NCBI GenBank assembly: GCA_946894095.1
Contig: OX335649.1
Span: forward strand, 10,434,001 to 10,498,000
Length of the DNA: 64,000 nucleotides
Source of the DNA: Incurvaria masculella
Taxonomy: Eukaryota > Arthropoda > Insecta > Lepidoptera > Incurvariidae
Direction: 5' to 3'
Shown: positions 1 through 11,300 of the stretch, in pieces
Position numbering within the stretch: the stretch's first letter is position 1
Layout: each line of letters opens with the position of its first letter
Position numbers and translations under genes: made by a program
Notes under the pieces: model-generated
The model's database searches: none
What the model was told of the DNA's origin: nothing
The model's input: the letters and a program-made list of their open reading frames with translations, nothing else

Positions 1-158
1 AATCGGCAGGTACCTATACACCACAGGTATACACGCTGCACGATCAGAATCAAGTAGATAGAGCCGAAATGGAGTGATTCTGTACATGAAACGGAGCATA
101 TTTTGTTCTAAGACTTTTGATATTATAACAAGCATGTATGCACTGAATGATAATTAAA

Positions 159-510
159 GCGGTTTGTAGCTCAGGGGCGGGTAGACTTGCCCTGCATGCC
201 ATGGGTTTAAATCCCTCGCCCCATTCCTGCACCACTTTATTTCTCTTTGTAGCGGACGCGAGCTATTCGATGGTTCGGTACTCGGTTCGGTATAGGGCCT
301 TCCCGGCTTCCCCTAATAGGTGGTACTGTGCTGGTACCATTGCTTTGGATGAAATAAAGGTATTATTCCGTGTATTCCATCCAGTTCAATGTAGCCGTGC
401 TCATAAAGAGAAGGGCCTGGCAATTCCTTTGGGAATACGGTGTGTACGAGCTAATATCATGACACGGTGAGTGTGGTATGCCATCCATGTCCAGTTACAA
501 TAAAAAAAAC
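159..510 (+). mobile_element. tRNA-derived SINE, copy 1
   Basis: The 5' end resembles a tRNA: a box A-like GTAGCTCAGGGGCGGGTAGAC and a box B-like GGGTTTAAATCC, followed by GCACCACTTTATTTCTC. The body holds motifs shared with the other copies in this window, such as GGTACCATTG, CATCCAGTTCAATGTAGCCG and TGCTCATAAAG, and the copy ends in an A-run. Copies or pieces recur at 11691, 28691, 44661, 56738, 57401, 60411 and 62296. The SINE class follows from the tRNA head, the A-rich tail and the dispersal; the ends are approximate. Confidence 0.7.
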
Positions 511-1169
511 ATGCGTTCTCCCCACATTAGGAGGCACACATTCTCACATTTTTATTAAAAAATGCGTGCAAGTTTTGATTCACGTGAATATAACGCAAGT
601 CCATTTTATCACCGAACGTGCGTTATCTGAATTTGATTACGACCATAATTATAATTATCAATGAGTTTATTACAATGTATGCAATAGGTGCGTGTTAATC
701 AAGCGTGAACTAATAGAGATATTTACATCATTTACGCTTACAGAACCAAGTGGTACCTACTTGTCTTCTATAATTTGATTGATGTTTCGAATCAGCCATG
801 TATAAGAATGTACCGTGCACAGGTCATTCACTTCACAGGTTGTTGAGCGGCTCTATTTTAATCCAATAAGATAAAAAGCGTAGGTAGGTAGGTATACATA
901 GGTAAGTGCGGGGATCAAAAGCGAACGGAGTAGGTTTTAATCTAGGATAATAGCATTCGTGTAAAAATGTTTATTCATAATTTTATTTTCTCAGGTGTTT
1001 ATTAATAGGTCTTATGAAACCTATGAAATTGAAGATTTTATAATCTGTGGATTGGCGCGCAATTCGAAATTCCAATAATTTTTATTCAAAAGCCATGTCA
1101 GTTTAATTTTAAATTCAGTCATCTGTTTTTAGATAGTGCTTTGTTTTTGTGAAATTGTGGTTTGTGAGT
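511..1169. other. Gene-free stretch, nothing recognised
   Basis: AT-rich sequence without an open frame that reads like a protein family and without a clear repeat structure. I see nothing to annotate here. Confidence 0.4.
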
Positions 1170-1830
1170 TTTTGGCGCCATGGATAAACTGAAAATTTGT
1201 GCAATTTCGGAATATGAGTTCCTACGTGGAAATACCCTAACACTGCTTGCATAAACACGGTCCATTATTGGTTCAATAGTTTTAGGTCTGGAAATTTTGA
1301 GTTGAAGGACGAGCTTCGCGGTCGACCGGTCGGCCTGTAGCTATTGTCGACAACAACGAATTGAAGGCGAGCTTTGGAAAAAGCAACATTTGAAGCACTT
1401 GCTTAAAATCGGAAAGATAAAAATCTAGATATCGATGAGTGTGTGCCACACGAACTATGCGACCAACAGCGAGACTTACGCGTCGAAGCATGCATAGCGC
1501 AAGCACTACTGAATCGGCATAGAAACGAAGGAATTCTAAATAGAATTGTTACCTGCGATGAACAGTGGCGTCCCATTGGGTGGACCCGGGTACAGCACCC
1601 CAGGACCCTGATCGTATACAGGCGTGCCAGTCTCCTGTGGAATCACTCTTGAAATTCACTTTCACTGGTGACTGGTTTATCCTGTTTGCTTTGAGCAGCT
1701 GTCATTCCGTGTAAAAAACCGGACGTGTTTACGTGCCGAGGGCCCCGTCACTGCTGGACATGGAAGATTTTACCATGTCCAGGAAGAACCCTAAGAAAGG
1801 TAACATTTCAAAACGGACATGATGTATGCC
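1170..1830 (+). pseudogene. Decayed mariner-like transposase
   Basis: Frames broken by indels still encode recognisable mariner pieces in order: the helix-turn-helix linker W-F-x-S-F-R-S-G-N-F-E-L-K-D at about 1270-1320, the pattern H-L-K-x-x-G-K near 1395-1420, then PHELCDQQRDLRVEACIAQ and LLNRHRNEGILNRIVTCDEQ at 1443-1566. In the family the last motif (IVTCDEKW) carries the first catalytic Asp. Most of the C-terminal half, with the other catalytic residues, is lost. Several frameshifts make it a dead relic. It is not the same copy as the split mariner at 12242. Boundaries are uncertain because no inverted ends were found. Confidence 0.7.
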
Positions 1831-4800
1831 GATAGCAACGCTGTTTCCTAATGATCATACCTATCACAATCGAATTTAATTTAGTTTGCTTATTCCGCCT
1901 AAAATGAATGTAAATTTTCTGAAAAACCATAGTCATATCAGTGAATGTCAAATGTGTAATTATTTCCAGGAAACGAATAAGTACTTGCATAAGGTTTGCT
2001 GTTTGAAAATGATTTATTGTAACAATTCCTCGACTCAGATGTCTGGCTGAGAAAATAGTCGTAAGAGAAACTAAGCTAACAAAAAGTAGTACTTTGTGAC
2101 GTCACTTTGACACATTTTGTTCGGACGGAATCTCAAAGTAATGCAAAGTGACGTTATAAGGTACTATTTTTCGTTAGTCTAGTTTCTGTTACGACTATTA
2201 TTACTATACTATATTTTTTAAGAAACATGTAGCGACCTTGACCGAGGCGTACCTAGACCTAGTTATAGTTATGAAGGAAATGTGGCAGAAAATAAGACTA
2301 AGATATAGTTTAGCTAGTCTTTGCTTATGGTTAAAAAAATATTATGATTGCAGTAAATCAAAGAGCACGTAAATATATAGATAGGTGTACCAACTTATGT
2401 TTTTACCTTTTCACACAAACTTTGTGATTCATCTTGAACGTCGTTCGCCAAATATTCTCCTTGTCAAGGTCGAGGCAAACATTTGCTAATTGAATATGAC
2501 CGCGAAATGCAACTCTGGTAAATTAGGTGATATACCTAATATAATAAAATTCAAATATGTGCTGTTCAACAATAAAATAAAATATTTTAGGAACGGAAAG
2601 CTCTACCTTTGCACTTGTGTGATAATGTCCAGCCCTTGTACCGAGTCTGTAACCTGCGGCCTGCGCAACACTTAGATGTTACCTACCATTGAAAGCTAAC
2701 GAACTAGAACGAAGAAACGCTAAGCGTATTGTGCAACAGAGTAAAATAATGTTATGAACATATTTCGAACGGACCCATTAATCTTGCACCAGTATAATAA
2801 GTGAACCCAACCGACCGGCTAAACCCGAGCGGAGTGTTCGGTTATGATCTCAGCTGTGACGTCATCGGCGCCGGCATATTCTGCGGACGACTTCCTTCCG
2901 CACCCGTCCCGCGAATCGCGCCCAAGGAACGTCCATAAACATTCAAAACGATTTCGTTTATTACATCCCCTAGCTCAACTCCATAGCCTCGATTGTGTGC
3001 ACCTATACAGGCACATTTCGCTTGTATGGGCTCTAAGCATCGACGTTGCAGATTATATCGATGGCTCTAAGCTAGTTTCGCGGTGCTGAACTGTCGGGAA
3101 TGGTTCTTCGAGATCATCTGTTTAAAAATAACAGAACCATCAGTGCTCCGACAATATTTAAGGTGGCCCAACCCGGCGGGACTAACTCATTCGCGGGCAC
3201 GGTGGAAAACCGTGCTGTTGCGCTCTGGGACCTTCTCTGTTGCAAAGAAAAAGACAGGCTCCGTGATGAGGAAGATGGAACATGTCCACAAAAAAGACAA
3301 TGTGCATAGTGTATGATTTGGTAAGATTTACGAAAATTTTAATTACAAAATGAGTTATATCTAAAAGTAAACGACGACTGCTGTAGTCAAAAATCTAACC
3401 AATCTTTTTAAGGTGTTCTTACTTGATCATTGCGTAATCCACCTCCAAAGTTATTGTATAAAACGCGCGAAAAATTCGAACTTTCTAACGAAATATTCGA
3501 GTAACTTAGAAACCAAACACAATGTTACAATGCAACGGTCATCAGACATTTAGTTCGATCAAATAAAGCTATTTTGAGCAAAATTTAGGATCTCTGACAA
3601 GAAATATGGCCGTGATCTTCTTTCCCCGTTTGTATGGGGAGTTGAGCGGGTTGGCCACCTTAAGTGACAACCTTATAATCGCCTCAGTTGAGCTACTGCT
3701 GTGGCCCCGGTCGCACAGCTATATATTTACTTTGGCATTACTCCTGAGAATAATGAACCAGCCTATTAAAATGACATTAATGGCTATACCTCGAAGCGCC
3801 TGCCAGTCGATACAGCAATCAAGAAACTGAAATACACATTTGGGCGACGGCTTGGACGCAGTTCTGTAACAAACCTACTTCAGCCACGATGATAGCACAG
3901 CACGTGTGTCAGTCAGTAGAAACCTCTGTCAGAGTGAGCAGCGTTGGGAAACATCCTAATTAAGTAATGACAGCAACAAAAGGTCGAGAACAAAGCCGGG
4001 CGATCACTTAAAAGGTGTCACGTCGCGTCGTCTCTGTAGACACTCGCTAACGATACCCTATGGAGGTGTACCGCGGTTGCCACGCTGGTGTCGAGGACGG
4101 GTGTCGCAAGCGCAGCTGAGAGTGCATGCTAAATAAGCTTCCTTCCATTGCTGCAGTCGTTATAAGCCAAGTTATGCCGTAGTACCTATAAGTTCGCACT
4201 AATCCCGGTCGAGCAGCGCGTGAGCATGCCGTGATGTAAGCTGCGGTCTCGCCTGCCCCAGATAACTGGCCGGGGTTACAGGCGGCACCCAGACCGCAGA
4301 TCTAACAGGCGGATCGCGTATCCTAAACGCCAGCGACAAAAATAGTACCTACGGCAGCGAATCGCTTTGAAATACGGTGTCTTATTTTTGCGATTTGTAT
4401 ATTTTTTGCGGATGGCTCTGGTTGAAATGTTTACGCTGCGACTAACGCTGCGCGGTAACTACTCTGTACCAAGAATACGAGAGCTTTGAAATTCCGTATC
4501 GCATGGGTTGACACATGCATAAGCACTTGTAAAAATCGCGTCCAAACAGGTCCTATATTGTCCACCACGGCTGATAGTTGTCCAATAAAATTCCTTAACT
4601 GCATTCCGTGCAAACATGCCTCCTACGCGCTTTTCTACGTAAAGTGGCCATTTGGTATCAACCATCTGTATATTTAAATCATTAAATAGTATCGACTTCG
4701 TAGCATGAATATTGTGAATACGCTGCATTTAGAGTCATGCTGCAAATATTTTCGCGGAATACTGCTAGTTGGAATTTTGTTATATTGTACATCGTAAGTA

Positions 4801-5201
4801 ATCCATTTTAAAAATTATCAAAGAGTTATGAACTGTCAAACAGTATACCTACCTCGGAACTGTGCCCTAATGGAGCTTGCACACAGGATTTCCTAGTCGC
4901 TGTAATTCATCTTCATAATATAGCTTCTTGATTCCATATCAGCAGGCTTGTAGTTTTCAGGGTTCCGTACCCATAGGGTACCAACGGAACGCTCGCCTGT
5001 AAACATTGCATTTTGGTAGGTAGTGTGCAAAAGTTTGTCAAAGTAAACGTGTAATGTTTTAGGCAATATGCAATATGGTGCAGAAGTAAACATATAAGAG
5101 GGCGACAAGTCGTATAGAGAGGTAGGCATCTAGCATATTCCCAATTTAGTGGTGGCGACCGTCAGTGATCGAAACTAAAGCTGGACCATTGCTTGGTGCA
5201 G
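1831..5201. other. Non-coding upstream of the first Zasp52 exon seen
   Basis: No exon of Zasp52 (in particular the N-terminal PDZ half with its G-x-G-F loop) could be found, so that exon probably lies upstream of the window. Visible items are weak. A hairpin at about 4241-4299 has CTGCGGTCT and AGACCGCAG arms. A short relic at 4958-4992 belongs to the GGGTTCCGTAC repeat family. Two inverted AAGGTGGCC motifs lie near 3162 and 3660. Confidence 0.5.
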
Positions 5202-5353
5202 GTGAACGGCGGCAGCGCGGCCGAAGCGGCGGGGCTGCAGGCCGGGGACGCCGTCATCCGTGTCAACAACACCGACGTGTACAGCCTGCGTCACCAGGAG
5301 GCGCAGGATGCCATCCGCGCCTCCGGTCAGAGCCTCGAGCTCACCGTGCAGAG
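5202..5353 (+). CDS. Zasp52: Zasp52 exon: C-terminal half of the PDZ domain
   Basis: The exon starts in phase 0 after TTGGTGCAG and encodes VNGGSAAEAAGLQAGD, then VIRVNNTDV and HQEAQDAIRASGQSLELTVQ, the usual second half of a PDZ domain in Zasp proteins. It ends in phase 2 at CAGAG before GTAAGC. The first PDZ half is not in the window. The 3' end of this exon, donor included, is copied in tandem just downstream. Confidence 0.93.
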
Positions 5354-8300
5354 GTAAGCGACGGTGCGGCAGACCGGGGCCGCCTACATCCGCAGAAACA
5401 CCACCGACGTGTACCTAAACCCTGCGACACCAGGACCCGCAGGATGGCATCCGCGCGTCCGGCCAGAGAATCGAGCTTACCGTGCAGAGGTAAGCGACGG
5501 TGCGGCAGACCGGGGCCGCCTACATCCGCAGAAACACCACCAACGTGTACCTAAACCCTGCGACACCAGGACGCGCAGGATGCAATCCGCGCGTTCGGCC
5601 AGAGCCTCGAGCTCACCGTGCAGAGGTAAGCGACGGTGCGGCAGACCGGGGCCGCCTACATCCGCAGAAACACCACCAACGTGTACCTAAACCCTGCGAC
5701 ACCAGGACGCGCAGGATGCCATCCGCGCGTTCGGCCAGAGCCTCGAGCTCACCGTGCAGAGGTAAGCGACGGTGCGGCAGACCGGGGCCGCCTACATCCG
5801 CAGAAACACCACCGACGTGTACCTAAACCCTGCGACACCAGGACGCGCAGGATGCCATCCGAGCGTTCGGCCAGAGCCTCGAGCTCACCGTGCAGAGGTA
5901 AGCGACGGTGCGGCAGACCGGGGCCGCCTACATCCGCAGAAACACCACAGACGTGTACCTAAACCCTGCGACACCAGGACGCGCAGGATGCCATCCGCGC
6001 GTCCGGCCAGAGCCTCGAGCTCACCGTGCAGAGGTAAGCGACAACACTACCGCCGTGTACAGCCCGCACCACCAGGAGGCGCGCGGTAGGAGTCCTGAGC
6101 TCACCGTGCAGAGGTAAGCGACGGGGCTGCAGGACGGGGACGCCGTCATTCGCGGACACCCAAGTGACGTGTAAAAGGATCAGAAACATGTCTCAATGTC
6201 CAGGGAAATTCCTGACTATACATCAGCGGCGATGGCAATCAGCACTTTAGTGAACTCTACCTTTAATTTTTTCAATGCTTGGATCGCCTATCGTCTCGCG
6301 CGTGAATGTTAAAATAGCACCTGCACTTTCTTAGATGACGACCGCAAGAGCTCGTGCGCTACTTATCTATTTATTGTTGGGGAACTTTTGTCACGTCCCA
6401 TCTTGCAACTTACCGAACGTGAACGACTGGCAGTCTGCTCTGGCTTAGCAAGGTCCTAGTCTCCGTATCGTCGGTCACCAGGACCTCGCTCGCACTGCAT
6501 ATTGCCGGCAAAGCTTGCCACGTCCTAACTTGCAAGTTGCAGAGGCGGGTCGTCGATGAGCAGCCTGCCCAGGCCCGGAAAGGTGCAGGGCTCCAATAGC
6601 TTGTTTGCAATGCCTGATGCTGGGGAAGGCTTGTCAAGTCCCATCTTGCAACCTTCAGAGTCGGCGGTACGTGGCGGTCAGCGGTGAGGCCGACGGCCAG
6701 TCTGCCTCGGCCCGGAAGGGTGCTGGGTTCCGTGGAGACGTTCATCAAGAGCGCGCTCTGACTGCCTTTTGGCGTGGAAGGCTTGTCATGTCCCATCTTA
6801 CAACTTGCAGAGGCGGCGGCACGTGGCGACCGGCGGTGACACCGACAGGCAGTCTGCCCCGGCCCGGCAAGGTGCTTGGCTCCGTGTCGCCGGTCACCAA
6901 GACCTCCCTTAAGGCATCCCCTCAGCCCTCGCTTGCCTTTGGATCAGGCCACAACAGCGTTGCCAAACCATTCAACTACGTACGTTATCATTACATTACA
7001 CGTGTAGAGTTCTATAGTAATAAAGAGTATTCATTCAAAAACTAATCTGTCAAAACATAGGTAGTAATAAAACAAAAAATAACTTAGCAGAGTGCACATT
7101 AACAACTGCATGCATAGGAAGTTTGATAAGGTATAAACGTTATGTAGGAAAATACAAGCATAAATACATTTCTGAGTCACTAAACACAATGTGCTAGTAC
7201 AGCTGTCAGTTTTACGTTTGGAATGTGTAGTTATGTAGATAACGCCAGCTTTAGCTTTAGGTAACCGAGTAAAACAATTAACAAAGCATTGTTCACAAAT
7301 ATAAAAGCCACAGAAGGCGAAAGCAGTTCAGTTTGCTCGAAGTCTTTATAAGGAAGGGTCCTCTAATATGGTCACCTGACATGATCAAAGTTATTATCAC
7401 TTAACCATATAACAATACCTATATTACGTTGTTTGTTGTGACCGTTTATTCATAGGAAAACATTTTTCTTGTTTTGTGGGAATATCTAAAATGTGATGTT
7501 CATCGCACCAACCGCAGTTAGTAACCGCGAGTCGTTACGAACGTTGCAGATGAACGGCACAGGCGATTCGACGGTGAAGAGCATCGTGAACAAGCAGTAC
7601 AACACGCCTGTGAGCATGTACAGCGACCAGACCATCGCCGAGACTCTCTCCGCGCAGACCGAGGTTCTTGCCGGCGGCGTGCTGGGGTCAGTACATCAAG
7701 AATGTTTGAACCCGTGGTGGTGCTAACCAACACGTGGAGGTTAAAATTGCATAAATGTGCCAAGATGTTCAGCGACGCAATGCTAGATTTAACATTGGTC
7801 CTTCGAGCCGGACTTTTAGTGGTGCATGACGTTCTCAATATTTTTGTTTCCATTCATTTCGCCCATTGATTTTTTTTCTATATCTATGATTTCGCCTCTA
7901 TCTGTACTTTCAGCGAAAAGAACACGAGTGCTATCTCGGACCTAGTGTCGAACAATACCTTTTATTTACGTAATGTGGAATTTAAGAGAAAATCTTTGCG
8001 TTCGTTACTTTTTGCTATTTAAACACTGTGGGAGAAGGAATCGATAAGTCAAATTGCTCACATAAGTTAAATTTGGCATGAGCATTGGTTTTTTTTTATT
8101 GTACTACAATTTTACAGCGATAGAGCTACAGTTGCGAAGGTTAATTTAATATTCTTGCTTTAGAAATGTACATGCATGGTTTATTTAATTCACCAGTCCA
8201 CTGTGGCCTCTTCGTAGAAAACATTTCGAAACAAAGCAAGTCCTCAATACATTACGTCAGAATTTATGTTGCTCACCTCTTGGTTGACTCATCTCAGATT

Positions 8301-11300
8301 ATAAAATGAGGAAACCACTGGTTGAAACGGAATTAACTATGACCATTTAGTCACATGTATTATATAGGCTATAAAAAGGAATCCAAAAATCAGTGCCATA
8401 ACTTCCATTTTAATGTTTCGATGTAGCCACTTACTTATATTATGTTATACATCTCATTACCGACGTAAGCGCGCTGCGCGCGCATGCTAGGTCTATGTTA
8501 CCGACAGTCCTACCGATGACCTTGTCAGAATTCGCCGAACCAACTGAACGGAGTCGAAAAGAAAACATAAAAAACTAAGTTTATGTCAACAGAGTGAACT
8601 TCAAGAAGAACGAAAAGTCGTACGACGCCGAGAAGAGCGCAGTATTCAAGATGCTCCAAGAGGACGGCAACGACCCTGAGCCAGGTGTGCACTCCTCACA
8701 CAGGCACACACTCTTGTGCTCTCTATGTCCACTTCATTACACTCCACCCAAACTTTTCTTCACTTTTATACGTTTACTCACTCCACCCAAACTTCTCCTC
8801 GCTTTTACACGTTTACTCTTAACGATCACGTAAATAGTAATTGGCAATGATATGTGCCTAGTCTGTAGACAGCAATAAAATTATTATAATTACTGCCGTT
8901 GGCACTGAAATCCTGTACTAGCAGTGAGCGAAAAGCCTTTGCTCGCTGTTATTGGCAAATCTTTAGATTCATTTTCCTCCATATTCTTTATCAAAGGTAA
9001 ATCGAATGTAAATTAATCAATCACCGCTTTTATATTGTTGCTTTGTACAGTTTTCCTCTCCGAGATGTCATCGTAATGTTGGTTTTATGGTGTTCCTCTA
9101 TATGTGTTCATGGATGTTCCGCAGAGATTGACAATGTATTCAAAATGTTCCCTTGGCAATGTAGACGTGACTCAGTCCCCGATATCACCCCCGATCAGCG
9201 GGTTGAGGCACGTGGCGGCTCCCGTGGCTAGGCCGGACGCGCCCATCAACAACACTGGCGGCCTGCCGCCGGGGCAGAACATTTGCGAAGAGTGCGAAAG
9301 GCTCATTATGTAAGTCGGCCCCCATCTCCATTCACTGCGTAGCGCGTGACGGTCGACACGGGTCTTGCGGAGCGGTCGCGGCGTTTAGGTTAGGCTAATG
9401 TGTCCGTTTGTTGCCCCGCGACGGACAGAGCCGTCTCACTTTTACTCGCGGGCATCGCACGCGCGCGCCGGCACGCCGTGCTCGGCGCACCGCGGGCGCT
9501 CGCGCACGCCGCGCCCGCCGTCGGCGACCGGCTCCGGGGCGGTCCCGCGCGCCGCCAGCACGGGCACGCAGACGGCGGCGCCGCCGACGCAGCTGGCGGT
9601 GGAGGCGCCGCACCGGCCCAGCATCCCGGTGGGCTGCCACCAGGTGCTGGCGGACGGGCGCGTGGCGCTGGGCGCGCCCGCCGCGCCGCAGCCCGGCCCC
9701 GATGAGCCCCTGCCCACGGTGCCCGACACCCCCTACTGCTCCGAATGTAACCGCTACATTATGTAAGAGACCGCAACCTCTCAGGAATGCGCTGCGATGC
9801 CGCTCGATGTTAGTTTGCAACCGTGTCGACCTGTTCTTTGTAATCATCTCACGTAGCTCCTATGTATATCTCTCTGTATGGAAAAATGTTTAGGACTTAC
9901 TGGCCGATCACAAGACAAATTCGAAAATGTTGTTGTCACGAAAATCTTTTTGTGGTTACGAGGAAAATTTTAAATCTAAATGCCCCTACGTTCTTATAAA
10001 AAAGGTTTTTTTTTTAACAATAAAGTTATTTTTCAAAATACATTAGGCGGACAATTTGTACAAATGTTCCACTTCCTTGTCTTATAAACTTATTTATTAA
10101 ACTCTAATGTTTAAGGATGCACTTTTCCGGAGATTTTAAAACACGTAACATATTGATGATATAATTTCTGGACACGTTCAAACTACTGCATTGTTTCGCC
10201 ATACACTTGTGCCATAAGGAAGTCTAACATTTTCAATAAATTACATAAAATGTAAACAGTCTGTGATCAGCTTGTAATTTGGTTAATATGCACTGTAACA
10301 ATACAAGTAAAACAAATGGAAGGACATATTCAAGATTGAAAAATATAAAATAAGATAAAAATAATTGTACAACAAAATTCTAGATATGACCTTCTATTTA
10401 CTCATAATTTTTCACATTCATTTCAGTTTCACTTACTTATTTACATTACCTTGAATGAAAATATACTTATAGAGTATGAAATGGCATTTAGTAAATTTTA
10501 TTAAGTATTTTTTTATGCTCGTTTAGCATGGAACATCTTATCTACATCTCATTTCAATTATTTGCACTTTCATGTAATATGCCTGAATCATTAGATAGAG
10601 AATGTCATCATTTTTATACCTGAATTTATGTATCAGTTAATTATTTTCTGTCATATATTTATTGTAATATCCCCATAGCACCAAATGTATGGAATAATAT
10701 AAAGATGAAATTATCGGGTACCTGCAAAAAAAGGATGCACAGCATAATGTTATTTCTGTTTACTTTATTAATATTATATTGAATAACATTAAACATGTTT
10801 CACGCGAATGATGATTTTATTTGCTGGACGTAAAGCAAAAATTTCTCATTTGATATTGCAAGCAGGTACACAATGTCAAAGCCACTATAATACATATAAT
10901 GTGAACAGAAGACAACAATCTAATGTTTCTCGTCCATCGGCAGCGGAGTATTCGTACGCATCAAGGATAAGAACTTGCACGTGGAGTGCTTCAAGTGCGC
11001 GACCTGCGGGACCTCCCTGAAAAACCAGGGCTACTACAACCTCAACGGGAAGCTGTACTGCGACATCCACGCCAAGCTGGTGGCGCGCCAGCACACGCCC
11101 GCGCCGAACCTCGAGCCGGTCACCGTGCCACCGTAAGTCACATTCTGTTAGCTCTACTATAGCGTCAACGGCAAGATGATCTGCGACATCCACTCCAAGC
11201 TGCTGACGCGCCAGCACACGCCCGCGCCGAACCTCAAGCCGGTCACCGTGCCACCGTAAGTGACATTCTGTTAGCTCTACTGCAGCGTCAACGGCAAGCT

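Noticed and set aside
2844..3316. Short frames upstream of Zasp52, considered as the missing PDZ exon
   Set aside because: No G-x-G-F loop or other PDZ residues in any frame.
3161..3663. Possible element with inverted AAGGTGGCC ends
   Set aside because: Only about 15-20 bases match, with differences; too weak to call.
5165..6089. Series of overlapping 105-130 codon frames rich in Arg, Pro and Gly
   Set aside because: They are read-through of the GC-rich 136-bp array in a frame that is not the PDZ frame; each repeats the same shifted peptide.
9395..9893. Three long GC-rich frames, two of them on the opposite strand or shifted, over exon 9429-9762
   Set aside because: Shadows of the GC-rich Zasp52 exon; they lack a known domain, while the sense frame ends in a LIM zinc pair with fitting splice phases.
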